The notes beneath the pieces were generated by a model that was not told where the DNA came from, did no database searches, and was given only the letters and a program-made list of their open reading frames with translations. A stretch of 64,000 nucleotides of DNA from an uncultured Proteiniphilum sp. (lineage in GTDB: Bacteria > Bacteroidota > Bacteroidia > Bacteroidales > Dysgonomonadaceae): contig CAKMJT010000009.1 in NCBI GenBank assembly GCA_927407015.1, positions 1-64,000 on the forward strand. The letters run 5' to 3'. Below, piece after piece: positions 53,496-63,900 of the stretch; position 1 is the first letter of the stretch, and each line of letters begins with the position of its first letter. Position numbers and translations under genes: made by a program.

Positions 53496-55550
53496 ATGAA
53501 AACGAAATTCGAAGTAACTAATCCTGATCTGAATCTAAGCCCCATGACGGGTATGACGAGAAAGCACTACATTGAATGTGCAAAATATCTACTGGAACGT
53601 GCATTTACTCATGTTAATTCCTTTGATCAACATCTGAGCTTTCCAGCGGTTCCAGGTAAAACATATCCTCAGCCCAACGCACCTGAATGGCGCTATCGTG
53701 CAGCGGATTTTGAGGCTCTGGAACGGACCTTTACGCTAGCCGGGCCACTGATTCATATTGATCCAGAGACCGCTATCAATGGGATAAATTTGAGGGATTA
53801 TTATGCTTTACACTTCTATAGGGCATTTACTCCCGGCAATCCCAATTCATTGCCACTCCCTGAGGAGTTACCTGATTCAACTTATCAATTTACCTGTGAG
53901 TTTGGTGGATTGTTTAAAACGCTGCTCCTTATGCCGGATACGATCTGGTCACAATATACAGAAGAACAGAAAAGAGAGATGGTAGTCACCATCTCCAAAT
54001 GGGCTCACCACAGAACCACTCAGAATAACTGGCGTATTTTTAATATTGTAACTCTTTCTTTTTTAAAGAAACAGGGTTACGATATTGATGATGAACTTTT
54101 AAAAAGTCATTTGCTATGGGTAGCTTCTTACCATTCCGGTAATGGATGGTATTTAGAACAAACTTATAATTATTACTCTATTAGTTTATTTATTGTTTAC
54201 ACCACCATATGGAATAGAACATTCGGAGATGTGTACTATCCTGAAATTTCCAATATAATCGAAAGATCTGCTCAGAAGCTTATGGAATCACTTCCAAGTT
54301 TTTTTGGTCGTGATGGATATATTAATATGTGGTCACGAAGCATCTGTTACAGAACCTGGGTTTCCGGTGCTTTTCCGGTAGCTTTTATGTTAAAAAATAA
54401 AAACCTGCTGGATCCGGGTTGGGCCAGGAGGCTTTGCTCTGGTTCCCTGTTACAGTTTGTAACCCGTGAAGAGTTTTATTACAATGAGATTCCAAGTCTC
54501 GGCTTTTATGGACGGAAAGAGTATATGGTGCAAAATTACAGTTGTGCCGGAAGTCCATTTTTGATGTTCCTGCCATTTATCTGTTTAGCCCTGCCTGAGG
54601 ATTCGCCGTTCTGGACTGCAAAAGAAAATGATGGCTTATGGGAATCATTGGGTGATGACTCCAAAAGGGTGATACTGGAGAATCCCGGACTGGTGCTGGT
54701 TAATCATGGTAAAAACGGTACATCTGAAATAATTCCCGGAAAAGTGTACTATGATGATCCGAACTATTCCAAGTTAACCTACAATACTCATTTCCCATGG
54801 GAAGATCATAATCCCGCCGGTGGAACTTCCATGGAATACAGTTTTCGCAGCCTTGATCCCAGAGATGTGAGAGGTGACGATGTCAATTTTTACCTTACAG
54901 GGAAAACTCTGGAAAATGACGCGTTGAAGAATCAGAAATTCACGACCTCGCAGAGCATGTTCTACAATGGGGTGATCGATGATGTACTTTATCGCCAGGC
55001 AATCATGCGCAAACCACCCAACAATGGTGTAGGGTATATTATTGATCTGGCTGAAATTACCATTCCTGGAGGAGTTATCAGAATAGATCGCACCCGTCTT
55101 GCCTTTGAGTATGAGATCACCCTGGGACATTATGGTTTGCCTCACATCGGTGGCAAGAGGGCAGTTGTTAATCAGTTTGAAGATGGACGTAGAAAGGTAA
55201 TTACAGCGACAATTCCAGGACGAAGCCTGGCTTTGATTACTTATAATGGCTGGGATCAGCTTGAAATGCTTGTCCACTCTGACAGGAATGCAGAGGCTGA
55301 TGAGAGTACTGTGATTTTTGCCCGAAAAAAACGCCTTGATAAGAATCCACCCATTGAGTTATTAATCACAGTTATGTTACACAAAATGAATGATAGTGCA
55401 TGGACTCCTGAAGAATTGGACCCAATTAAGAAAATTGATATAATGGACGTGACAACCAACTATTCAACAATGGGTGCCATCATAACCCTATCTGATAACC
55501 AGAAATATGTGATAGATTTTCAGGATATCGACGGAAGGAGAAGATGCTGA
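53496..55550 (+). CDS. DUF2264 protein, GH154-like (possible beta-glucuronidase)
   Basis: 684 residues. Matches the DUF2264 family: an N-terminal (alpha/alpha)6-type barrel (about 20-400; blocks DFEALERTFTLAGPLIHI, NNWRIFNIVTLSFLKKQGY, DGYINMWSRSICYRTWVSGAFP, YYNEIPSLGFYGRKEYMVQNYSCAGSP) followed by a beta-sandwich. As I recall, CAZy GH154 beta-glucuronidases carry this domain. No signal peptide is visible, so the enzyme looks cytoplasmic, acting on imported oligosaccharides. AT-rich compared with genes before 52700. It heads the plus-strand cluster that continues past the window. Confidence 0.75.
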   Translation: MKTKFEVTNPDLNLSPMTGMTRKHYIECAKYLLERAFTHVNSFDQHLSFPAVPGKTYPQPNAPEWRYRAADFEALERTFTLAGPLIHIDPETAINGINLRDYYALHFYRAFTPGNPNSLPLPEELPDSTYQFTCEFGGLFKTLLLMPDTIWSQYTEEQKREMVVTISKWAHHRTTQNNWRIFNIVTLSFLKKQGYDIDDELLKSHLLWVASYHSGNGWYLEQTYNYYSISLFIVYTTIWNRTFGDVYYPEISNIIERSAQKLMESLPSFFGRDGYINMWSRSICYRTWVSGAFPVAFMLKNKNLLDPGWARRLCSGSLLQFVTREEFYYNEIPSLGFYGRKEYMVQNYSCAGSPFLMFLPFICLALPEDSPFWTAKENDGLWESLGDDSKRVILENPGLVLVNHGKNGTSEIIPGKVYYDDPNYSKLTYNTHFPWEDHNPAGGTSMEYSFRSLDPRDVRGDDVNFYLTGKTLENDALKNQKFTTSQSMFYNGVIDDVLYRQAIMRKPPNNGVGYIIDLAEITIPGGVIRIDRTRLAFEYEITLGHYGLPHIGGKRAVVNQFEDGRRKVITATIPGRSLALITYNGWDQLEMLVHSDRNAEADESTVIFARKKRLDKNPPIELLITVMLHKMNDSAWTPEELDPIKKIDIMDVTTNYSTMGAIITLSDNQKYVIDFQDIDGRRRC

Positions 55551-55804
55551 ATATTGCCTGTGGAGCAAAAGCTTACAAGCCGTGTCCCAGCTTTGGGCTT
55601 TCACTTTCCTGATGCAATGGGGACAGGCAGAGATGCAGCATTGCTATTTTAGGCTGGTTCTGAATTTTTAACATGGTTTTACATACAAAAGCACAAATAT
55701 GCAAAAAAAGTATCATTGTTTGCAAAATTACAGGTGGTATTTAACTTTTAAAAAGAATATGTTTGTGTGATAATACCCATCTCGAAGTTTCAAAATTGAT
55801 AAGA

Positions 55805-57067
55805 ATGAAAAACGTACTTTGTATTTTAATATCACTGTTTTCGACTCAGCTTTTTGCCAAAGAGCTGGTCAGTTTTACGGTAAGTTTTGAAAAAGAATAT
55901 ATTGATGTCCCGATCTCATTGTCTCTTGATAATATTGACTATAAAAGAGACAGCCTTCAATTACAATTGTATGAAATCACCAGATCCGGTCAGAAGTTTA
56001 TTCCATCTCAATTAGAGAGTGGGCATTTGGCTCGTTTATGGTTCGTTTTAGAAGGTGTATCCAAAAGAAACAGTACCAGGAAGTTTGTCATCAGGTTGGG
56101 CGAGAACAAATTACCTGACCAGCCGGATCGTCTGATTTATCCGGATAAATCAGACGGGAATTTAACTTTTTATTCAGGTAAGAAACCGGTTATCAGTTAC
56201 CGTTATGAGACAATGTATCCACCGAAAGGTGTCAGCCCTCTCTTCAAGCGCTCCGGGTTTATTCATCCCCTTTGGTCACCCAAAGGTGAAGTGTTGACCC
56301 GGGTTCAGCCACCAGATCATTATCATCATTATGGTATCTGGGGACCCTGGACATTGACACACATCGGTGACAGGGAGGTCGACTTCTGGAATTTAAATAA
56401 GGGAGAAGGCACCGTAAAATTTGCCGGTTTCCTGTCCGAAACAACAGGCAGCGTCTTCTCCGGCTTCAGGGTATTACAGCAGCATATGGATTTTGGGGCC
56501 AAAGGGGAAGATCAGATTGCGATGAATGAGGTGCTGGATGTAAGGGTATGGAACAGCAGTAATGGTGTATGGATCATCGATTACACAACAGCCATCAACA
56601 CACCGTTGAAGGATGGAATCATGCTCGATGCATACAGGTATGGCGGAGGTATAGGATACAGGGCCACTGAGAAATGGACAAAAGACAACTGTACCGTATT
56701 GACATCAGAAGGAAAAACAAGAACAGATGCGGATGGAAGCACTGCACGCTGGTGTATTGTAGCGGGAGAATCGGCGGTGGATGAAGGAAGATCGGGGATA
56801 TTGTTTTTAAGTCATCCATCAAATCGTGCACATCCCGAACCCATGCGTGTATGGCCGTTAGATAGTAATGGAGGTAGAGGGGATATGTATTTTGAATTTA
56901 CACCTATTAGGCACAAATCATGGGAGTTGAAAAATGGCAACGACTATGTGCTGAAGTACAGGATGATTGTGTTTGACGGTCAGATTGACAAGGAGACTGC
57001 AGAGATGTATTGGAGAAGTTTTTCTGCTGCACCAAGTGTCGAAATTAAATTTAATAAAAATATTTGA
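55805..57067 (+). CDS. DUF6807 (PmoA-like) secreted protein, long form
   Basis: 420 residues from the ATG at 55805 with a signal peptide (NVLCILISLFSTQLFA); the longer frame to 55763 is not used. The first 130 residues are a beta-rich extra domain; the C-terminal 280 match the PmoA/DUF6807 family: RSGFIHPLWSPKGEVLTRVQPPDHYHHYGIWGPW with a His cluster that looks like a metal or active site, and ILFLSHPSNRAHPEPMRVWP. The function of this family is unproven. It is 4 bp before a second DUF6807 gene. The 254 bp before it (55551-55804) hold nothing I can name. Confidence 0.8.
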   Translation: MKNVLCILISLFSTQLFAKELVSFTVSFEKEYIDVPISLSLDNIDYKRDSLQLQLYEITRSGQKFIPSQLESGHLARLWFVLEGVSKRNSTRKFVIRLGENKLPDQPDRLIYPDKSDGNLTFYSGKKPVISYRYETMYPPKGVSPLFKRSGFIHPLWSPKGEVLTRVQPPDHYHHYGIWGPWTLTHIGDREVDFWNLNKGEGTVKFAGFLSETTGSVFSGFRVLQQHMDFGAKGEDQIAMNEVLDVRVWNSSNGVWIIDYTTAINTPLKDGIMLDAYRYGGGIGYRATEKWTKDNCTVLTSEGKTRTDADGSTARWCIVAGESAVDEGRSGILFLSHPSNRAHPEPMRVWPLDSNGGRGDMYFEFTPIRHKSWELKNGNDYVLKYRMIVFDGQIDKETAEMYWRSFSAAPSVEIKFNKNI

Positions 57068-57070
57068 ATA

Positions 57071-57970
57071 ATGAATAAAAATATTTTCCTACTTTTATTT
57101 ATATTTGCGGCTTGTTTTCACAATGCTGTTTTTTCCCAGTCCAAAGTGACAGCTGAAAAATTGGAAGATAGAATTGACATCAAAATCAATGGAAATCTTT
57201 TTACAAGTTATATTCTATCAGAATTTGAGAAATATCCCTTCTTCTATCCGGTGAATGGTCCATCGAAAGCCTCTGTTACTTCTATGCGTAATGCCAATTA
57301 CCCGCATCACAGCTCGCTCTTTTTTGGATGCGACAGAGTGAATGAAGGCAACTACTGGCAGGAAGGTCTGGAGCGGGGACAGATTATTTCCCTGAGAGCT
57401 GACATCACCGAGACCGGCGGAGAGAAAGCAGTGATCGTAAATGAGTGTATCTGGAGACGACCCGGAGCCGATGCGCCGATCAGGGACAAACGGATCATCA
57501 CAATCACTGCTCCCTCCAAGGAGAAATACGTCATTGACTTCGATGTGACAATGGAGATGCTGATGGATGTAGAGATCGGAAAAACAAACCATTCCCTCTT
57601 CAGCGCACGGGTGGATCCCGATTTGGCGGTGATTAACGGGGGGACAATGATCAATGCCGAGGGAGAGAGTGGTGAAAAGGCGACCTTCGGGAAACGATCC
57701 CCGTGGATGGACTGTCACGGTGAGAGATTAGGGAATACCGAAGGAATAGCAATCCTACAGCACCCATCCAACGAGTGGTATCCCGCCCCTTGGTTCACGC
57801 GCGATTATGGATTTTTTTCTCCTACCCCCATGAACTGGCCGGAGAATGATAAGAACATGATGTTTAAGAAGGGAGCGTTCATTCAGCTCAGATATCGGGT
57901 CGTGGTCCATACTGGCGATCATAAAGAGGCGGGCATTGCCCGGGATTTCAAAGAATATGCATCAGAATAA
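57071..57970 (+). CDS. DUF6807 (PmoA-like) secreted protein, short form
   Basis: 299 residues with a signal peptide (FLLLFIFAACFHNAVFSQ). Same family as the preceding gene but without its N-terminal extra domain; blocks: YPFFYPVNGPSKASVTSMR, NYPHHSSLFFGCDRVN with the conserved His pair, GIAILQHPSNEWYPAPWFTRDYGFFSPTP. Immediate tandem position argues for co-function, perhaps as two related enzymes or binding subunits. Activity unknown. Confidence 0.8.
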   Translation: MNKNIFLLLFIFAACFHNAVFSQSKVTAEKLEDRIDIKINGNLFTSYILSEFEKYPFFYPVNGPSKASVTSMRNANYPHHSSLFFGCDRVNEGNYWQEGLERGQIISLRADITETGGEKAVIVNECIWRRPGADAPIRDKRIITITAPSKEKYVIDFDVTMEMLMDVEIGKTNHSLFSARVDPDLAVINGGTMINAEGESGEKATFGKRSPWMDCHGERLGNTEGIAILQHPSNEWYPAPWFTRDYGFFSPTPMNWPENDKNMMFKKGAFIQLRYRVVVHTGDHKEAGIARDFKEYASE

Positions 57971-58044
57971 ACATAAATCAAAATGAAACGGGCATCTTTG
58001 TGTTTGACACTTAACATGATGATTGCATGTTTCATAGAAACTTA

Positions 58045-59445
58045 ATGAAAAGAATAAATCAATATCCTATGAAACGAAGAATGTTTTTAAAAAAGGCAAC
58101 AGCAACAGCCGTAGGAACAGTGGTTTTTCCCACCATCGTTCCCTCTTCCGTGTTTGGAAAGAATGCGCCGAGCAATAAAATTAATATCGGACAGATTGGT
58201 TGTGGCAGGATCGCCCGTGATCACGATATGGCAGAAACCATCAAGTATGATCAGGCCCGGTTTATAGCCGTCTGTGATGTAGATAAAAAGCGGCTTCTCG
58301 ACGGGAAGAAATACATAGACAGTTATTATGCGAAGAAAACGGGTAACAGTAAATATTCAAATGCCCGCATGTATGATGATTACCAGGAAATGCTGCAGAA
58401 CAAAGATATTGATGCAGTCATCATCAGTACACCCGATCACTGGCATTCAGAACCTGCTGCCAGGGCAGCATTGGCGAAGAAAGACATCTATTTGCAGAAA
58501 CCCACCTCACTCACGGTGGCAGAAGGCCGTTTCCTGAGTGACCTGGTCAGAAAACAGGGTGTGATCCTCCAGGTGGGAACACAGCAGCGCTCCTCGCCAC
58601 AGTTCAGGATCGCTGCCGAACTGGTAAGAAACGGAAGAATAGGAAAACTGCATACCGTCAAAATCGGATTACCCGGAGATCCCCCCGGCCCTGATGCCCC
58701 GGCAATGCCTGTGCCGGAGAACCTGAATTACGACAGGTGGCTCGGCTCTACGCCCGAGGTATATTATACAGAAATGAGGGTGCATCCGCAGCATAATTAC
58801 GGTCGCCCCGGCTGGCTGAGGTGTGAGCAGTTCGGAGCCGGCATGATTACCGGGTGGGGACAGCACCACTACGACTCAGCGGCATGGGGTATGAATACCG
58901 AATATACCGGTCCGGTATCCGTAGAGGCGGTGGCACAGTTTCCCAAATCGGGATTATGGGATGTACACGGTGATTTCATGGTAAAATCGGAATACGAGAA
59001 TGGTATTACCATGTACACCAGTGGAGGATATCCCAATGGGATCCGTTACGAAGGGTCGGAAGGGTGGATCTTTGTTTCCCGCGGCAACTATGTCGCTTCA
59101 ACGAGCGATCCGGTCGCACAGGCCAACAGTGCGAAAGCGCTTGATGCCAGTGATCCGAAGATTCTTTCGACGGAGATAAAGGAGAACGAGATACACCTCT
59201 ATAAGAGCGATAATCAGCACGGTAACTGGCTGGATTGCATCAAGTCGAGGAAAGAACCTATTTCCCCGGTTGAGATTGGACACCGGGCCTGTTCGATATG
59301 CCTGATCAGTCACATAGCGATGAAGGTACCCGGAAGGCTGGAATGGGATCCGGGAGCTGAGAAATTCAGAAACAGCGAACAGGCCAATTCCATGTTAAAA
59401 AGGGCACAACGGTATCCCTACGGTACAGATTATATCAAAATCTAA
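58045..59445 (+). CDS. Gfo/Idh/MocA-family oxidoreductase with Tat-type signal
   Basis: 466 residues from the ATG at 58045 (Met15 of the long frame at 58069 also possible). Tat-like leader KRRMFLKKATATAVGTVVFP. Rossmann GQIGCGRIARDHD (about 48-60), then PDHWHSEPAARAAL and YLQKPTSL where most relatives have EKP; GTQQRSSPQF and a GWGQHHYDSAAWG His block follow. Likely a periplasmic sugar oxidoreductase with its own tightly held cofactor. It is 74 bp after the second DUF6807 gene and 15 bp before another Gfo/Idh-like gene. Confidence 0.85.
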   Translation: MKRINQYPMKRRMFLKKATATAVGTVVFPTIVPSSVFGKNAPSNKINIGQIGCGRIARDHDMAETIKYDQARFIAVCDVDKKRLLDGKKYIDSYYAKKTGNSKYSNARMYDDYQEMLQNKDIDAVIISTPDHWHSEPAARAALAKKDIYLQKPTSLTVAEGRFLSDLVRKQGVILQVGTQQRSSPQFRIAAELVRNGRIGKLHTVKIGLPGDPPGPDAPAMPVPENLNYDRWLGSTPEVYYTEMRVHPQHNYGRPGWLRCEQFGAGMITGWGQHHYDSAAWGMNTEYTGPVSVEAVAQFPKSGLWDVHGDFMVKSEYENGITMYTSGGYPNGIRYEGSEGWIFVSRGNYVASTSDPVAQANSAKALDASDPKILSTEIKENEIHLYKSDNQHGNWLDCIKSRKEPISPVEIGHRACSICLISHIAMKVPGRLEWDPGAEKFRNSEQANSMLKRAQRYPYGTDYIKI

Positions 59446-59460
59446 ACAAATGAACAGCCT

Positions 59461-60870
59461 ATGAAAAATCTATTGTATACCATCATGCTGATCTCTGTCG
59501 TTCTGGTATTCCTTTCCTGCAAGAAGCAACAAGAGACGACTGACGACAACAATCAATTTTCCGGCAGAGAGGGTGAAATTGAACTGGTTGTGCTGGATCC
59601 GGGACATTTTCATGCCAGTCTGCTGCAAAAATTCCCGCAGCAACAGGTCAGTGATACTGTATTGGTTTATGCTCCTGAAGGAAATGAATTGCAGCAGTAT
59701 TTGCACAGCATTGAGGAATATAACCGGCGTTCTGAAAATCCCACCCATTGGTACGTGAAAGTCTATTCGGGCAGTGATTATCTCGAAAAAATGATCGGTG
59801 AGAAAAAAGGAAATGTCGTAGTGCTGGCGGGAAACAACAGTAAGAAAACGGAATATATTTCCAAATCCATCCTCGCCGGGTACAACGTACTGTCTGATAA
59901 ACCTATGGCGATTGACAAGGCTGGTTTCGAGCTGCTCGAAGCCACTTACGACAGTACACGTGCAAAGGATGTATTACTCTATGATGTGATGACAGAACGG
60001 TATGATATCCTCAACACGATTACCCGTGTGCTCGTGGACAGTGAGGAGCTCTTCGGGGAAGTGCAGGCCGGAACTGCGGAAGAGCCGGCCATTGTCATGC
60101 AAAGTGTGCATCACTACTTCAAGGAAGTCTCCGGCAATGTGCTTGTCCGTCCCGCCTGGTTCTATGATGTGGAGCAACAGGGGGAAGGGATAGCCGATGT
60201 GGCAACCCATCTGGTTGACCTGGTCAACTGGCAATGTTTTCCTGATGAAGTGATTGATTACCGGACAGATGTACATATTACGTCTGCCAGTCATTGGCCG
60301 ACCAAATTAACTCTGGCAGATTTTACCCGATCTACCCGGTTGGACAGTTTCCCGGAATTCTTGCAAAAATATCTCAGAAATAATATGCTGGAGGTATTTG
60401 CAAACGGAACCGTCCATTATCAGATAAAAGGGAAAAACGTGGCAGTAACCGCGCTATGGGATTATGAAGCACCCGAAGGGGGCGGTGATGCATACAGTGC
60501 ACTGATCAAAGGGACCAAAGCGACCGTAGAGATCGTACAGGATAAAGAGGAGAACTACATCAAGCAGTTGTATATCGAAAAAGGGAAAGCGACAGACGGG
60601 AAGGTATTCGAATCAGCCCTTCATAAAGTGGTCGTTGAGTTGCAGAAAACGGTGCCTTCCATCTCCTCAAAGCGTGTCGCAGAGGGACGTTATCTGATCA
60701 TTGTACCGTTAGAAGACAGAAAAGGTCATGAGGATTACTTCGGCATGGTGGCAAAGAAATATTTTGAGTTTCTGATCGCCCGGAACATGCCGGAATGGGA
60801 GATATCTAATACAATCGCCAAATATTACATCACAACGACTGCTCTGGAAATGGCGAAGAAAGACATGTAA
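59461..60870 (+). CDS. Gfo/Idh-like lipoprotein with putative oxidoreductase C-terminal domain
   Basis: 469 residues, lipoprotein signal (LISVVLVFLSC). The N-terminal half is a degenerate Rossmann-like domain (ELVVLDPGHFHASLLQKFP, NVVVLAGNNSKKTEYISKSI, NVLSDKPMAIDKAGF with the family Lys-Pro), and the C-terminal half matches the putative oxidoreductase C-terminal family (RPAWFYDVEQQGEGIADVATHLVDLVNWQ). The glycine-rich nucleotide loop is weak, so cofactor binding is doubtful. Partner to the preceding oxidoreductase by position. Confidence 0.8.
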   Translation: MKNLLYTIMLISVVLVFLSCKKQQETTDDNNQFSGREGEIELVVLDPGHFHASLLQKFPQQQVSDTVLVYAPEGNELQQYLHSIEEYNRRSENPTHWYVKVYSGSDYLEKMIGEKKGNVVVLAGNNSKKTEYISKSILAGYNVLSDKPMAIDKAGFELLEATYDSTRAKDVLLYDVMTERYDILNTITRVLVDSEELFGEVQAGTAEEPAIVMQSVHHYFKEVSGNVLVRPAWFYDVEQQGEGIADVATHLVDLVNWQCFPDEVIDYRTDVHITSASHWPTKLTLADFTRSTRLDSFPEFLQKYLRNNMLEVFANGTVHYQIKGKNVAVTALWDYEAPEGGGDAYSALIKGTKATVEIVQDKEENYIKQLYIEKGKATDGKVFESALHKVVVELQKTVPSISSKRVAEGRYLIIVPLEDRKGHEDYFGMVAKKYFEFLIARNMPEWEISNTIAKYYITTTALEMAKKDM

Positions 60871-60908
60871 CTTCAATTATTAACTAAATATTTTAAATTT
60901 ATAAGATC

Positions 60909-63900
60909 ATGAATGTGAAACAAAAGCGTTTTTCTTCACCCGGGCACAACGGCGTGAAGAACAGGATGCTGCATTTGTACGGCGTCATATTGATTCTGCT
61001 ATTCTCATTTCCACTGTTTTCTCTAGCTTCTGATAACTGGAGTGAGCGCGGTCAGGAGATTCAGCAGACAGGCAAAATAATTACCGGTCGTATCACCGAC
61101 CAGAAAGGTGAGTCCCTGATTGGGGTCAATGTGGTGGAAGCCGGCACAACCAACGGAACTGTTACTGACGTGGATGGCAATTACACGTTGAGGCTAGCTA
61201 CGACTAATCCGATACTGAATATCTCCTACATCGGATTTACCACACAGACGGTGAGCGTTGGAAGCAGGGCTGTCATCAATGTAACACTGGAAGAGGAGAC
61301 CAGCTTTCTGGATGAGGTGGTGGTTGTCGGGTATGGAACCATGAGGCAGAGAGACCTGACAGGGGCCATCTCTACCATTAAGGCGGAAGCTCTGAAAGCC
61401 GAGAGTCCCCGTTCTGTCCAGGACCTCTTGAGGGGTAACGCTGCTGGTCTGAATATTGGGTTTGCCAACTCGGCGAAGGGAAGTACAGGAATGCAAATCA
61501 GAGGGGTTAACACCCTGAAAGCCGGATCGGAACCGCTGATTGTCCTGGATGGGGTGATTTTCGAAGGGGCCTTAACAGATATCAACCCGATGGATGTCGC
61601 CTCCATTGATGTTTTAAAGGATGCCAGTTCTGCAGCTGTATACGGAGCAAAAGCTGCCAGTGGAGTAATTGTGATCCTTACACAGAAGGGCGGAAGAGGA
61701 GGTAAACCTTTGGTTTCTTTTAGTACTTCGCTGGGTGTGGTTCAGTCGGCCAATCAGCCTGAACTTCTGGATCCGGAAGGATTTATACAATACCGAAGAG
61801 CTTATGAAATCGGGAAACGCACTGATGATTATCTCCAGCAATATCCTGAGATGTTCGAGGATCCCCGTAATTTACAGAGTGCCAGTCAGCGCGACTGGTT
61901 CAATTACGACAAGAAAGACCCTATAGAGACTTTTACGGAAGAGGATTTATTGAGGACCTGGGCGGCCCGCCTGGAGTTGAAGAATCCTGAGATAGATAAC
62001 TTCATCAACAACAGGACTACGGACTGGGCTGATAAGGTGTTTCACAATGGTTTGCAACAGGATTATCAGGTAAGTATATCCAATAAAACCGATGAGGTTT
62101 CCTATTACTGGTCACTGGGATATGCCGACAGAGAAGGAATCATTGTAGGGGACCGTTTTTCCTCGTTTCGCACACGTCTGAATCTTGAGTCAAAAATCAC
62201 TCCGTTTCTCAGGATCGGATTAAATACAGGATTCGCATCCAGGAACGAGGGTTATCTGCGGGCCGACTGGGGACAAATGGTGCGCATCTCACCCTACGGT
62301 GCTGATGAGATAGGTAATGAGGAGGTGGATGAATTTCTGTGGAAGTATCCTACCTCAGATATTACTCCAGTCAACCCATTCTTCGATAATATGTACCGTG
62401 ACAGGAAGGATGTATACAGTTCGCTCAATGCTAATATGTATGCCATAGTGACCCTTCCTTTCGGCATTGAATATCAGTTTAACTACGTGCCCTATCTCGA
62501 ATGGAGGGAATATTACAATCATGATTCCTCAAAGAATTTCGATTGGGCTTCCAAAGGGGGTAGTGCTGAACGTACAACGCATAAAATTTATTCCTGGCAG
62601 GTTGATAATCTGCTGAGATGGAAAAGAAGTTTCAACGAGATACATAACATCGAAGCAACATTTCTGGTCAATGCCGAGAAAAGGCAATTCTGGTCGCAGA
62701 CGATGACTGCCACCGCCTTTTCACCGAATGATATACTGGGATATCATCGGATGCAGGCAGGGACTGTCCCGCTCAATTCAAGCAATGATACCTATCGGAC
62801 GGGCGATGCATTGATGGGCCGTTTGTTTTATTCATTAATGGACAAATACATGATCACTGCTTCCCTCAGACGCGATGGTTACTCCGCATTCGGACAGAGA
62901 AACCCGAGAGCCGTTTTCCCGGCGGTAGCACTGGGATGGACATTCACCTCCGAAAAATTCGCCGAACCGATGACCAGCTGGTTTGATTACGGGAAACTTC
63001 GCTTCTCATGGGGTGAAAACGGAAACAGGGATATCGGACAATACGAGGCTTTGTCGGATATGACATCCGGGCCACACCCCTATATCGATCAAAACGGGAA
63101 TCCGTACATCACTTCTCAGATTTATGTGAACAGGATGTCCAACGCCAACCTGAAATGGGAGCGTACCGCCTCGTTGAATGTGGGACTGGATTACTCTTTC
63201 TTCAATAACCGGATTCATGGTGCCCTGGAAGCTTACAAGGCAACCACGAACGACCTGCTCGTGGATCGTGCACTGCCTGAGATTATCGGTTACAACAGCG
63301 TTGCGGCCAACTTAGGGCAGCTGGAGAACAGAGGATTCGAGGCAACGGTCAATGCGAATATTATTTCTGGAAAGAAGTTTGCCTGGAATGCAACTGCGAA
63401 TTTCTCTCTGAACCGCAGGAAGATCGTCCACCTGTATGGCGATATGATCGATATAAAGGATGAAGAAGGGAACGTGATTGGTCAAAAGGAAGCGGATGAT
63501 ATCCAGAACCAGTGGTTCATCGGTCAGGATCCCGATCGCATCTGGAACTACGAACATGTAGGTGTATGGCAGAAAGAGGAAGCTGAAACAGCAAAAGGGT
63601 TTGGGTTACAGCCCGGTGATTTCAAGTACAAGGATCAGAATGACGACGGCGTGATGACAAACGACGATAAGATCTTCCAGGGATTCAGTACGCCCCGTTT
63701 CCGATGGACCTTACGCAATGAGTTTGTCTTCTTTCAAAATCTCTCCCTGTCGACCATGCTCTATTCCTACTGGGGACAATACGGTTCCTTCAACCGTGCG
63801 GCAAATGTATCGAACTTCCCCGACAGAACAACGGAATATGTTCAGCCCTACTGGACTGTAGAGAACAGAATCAATGATTATGCCCGGATAGGTTCCAAAA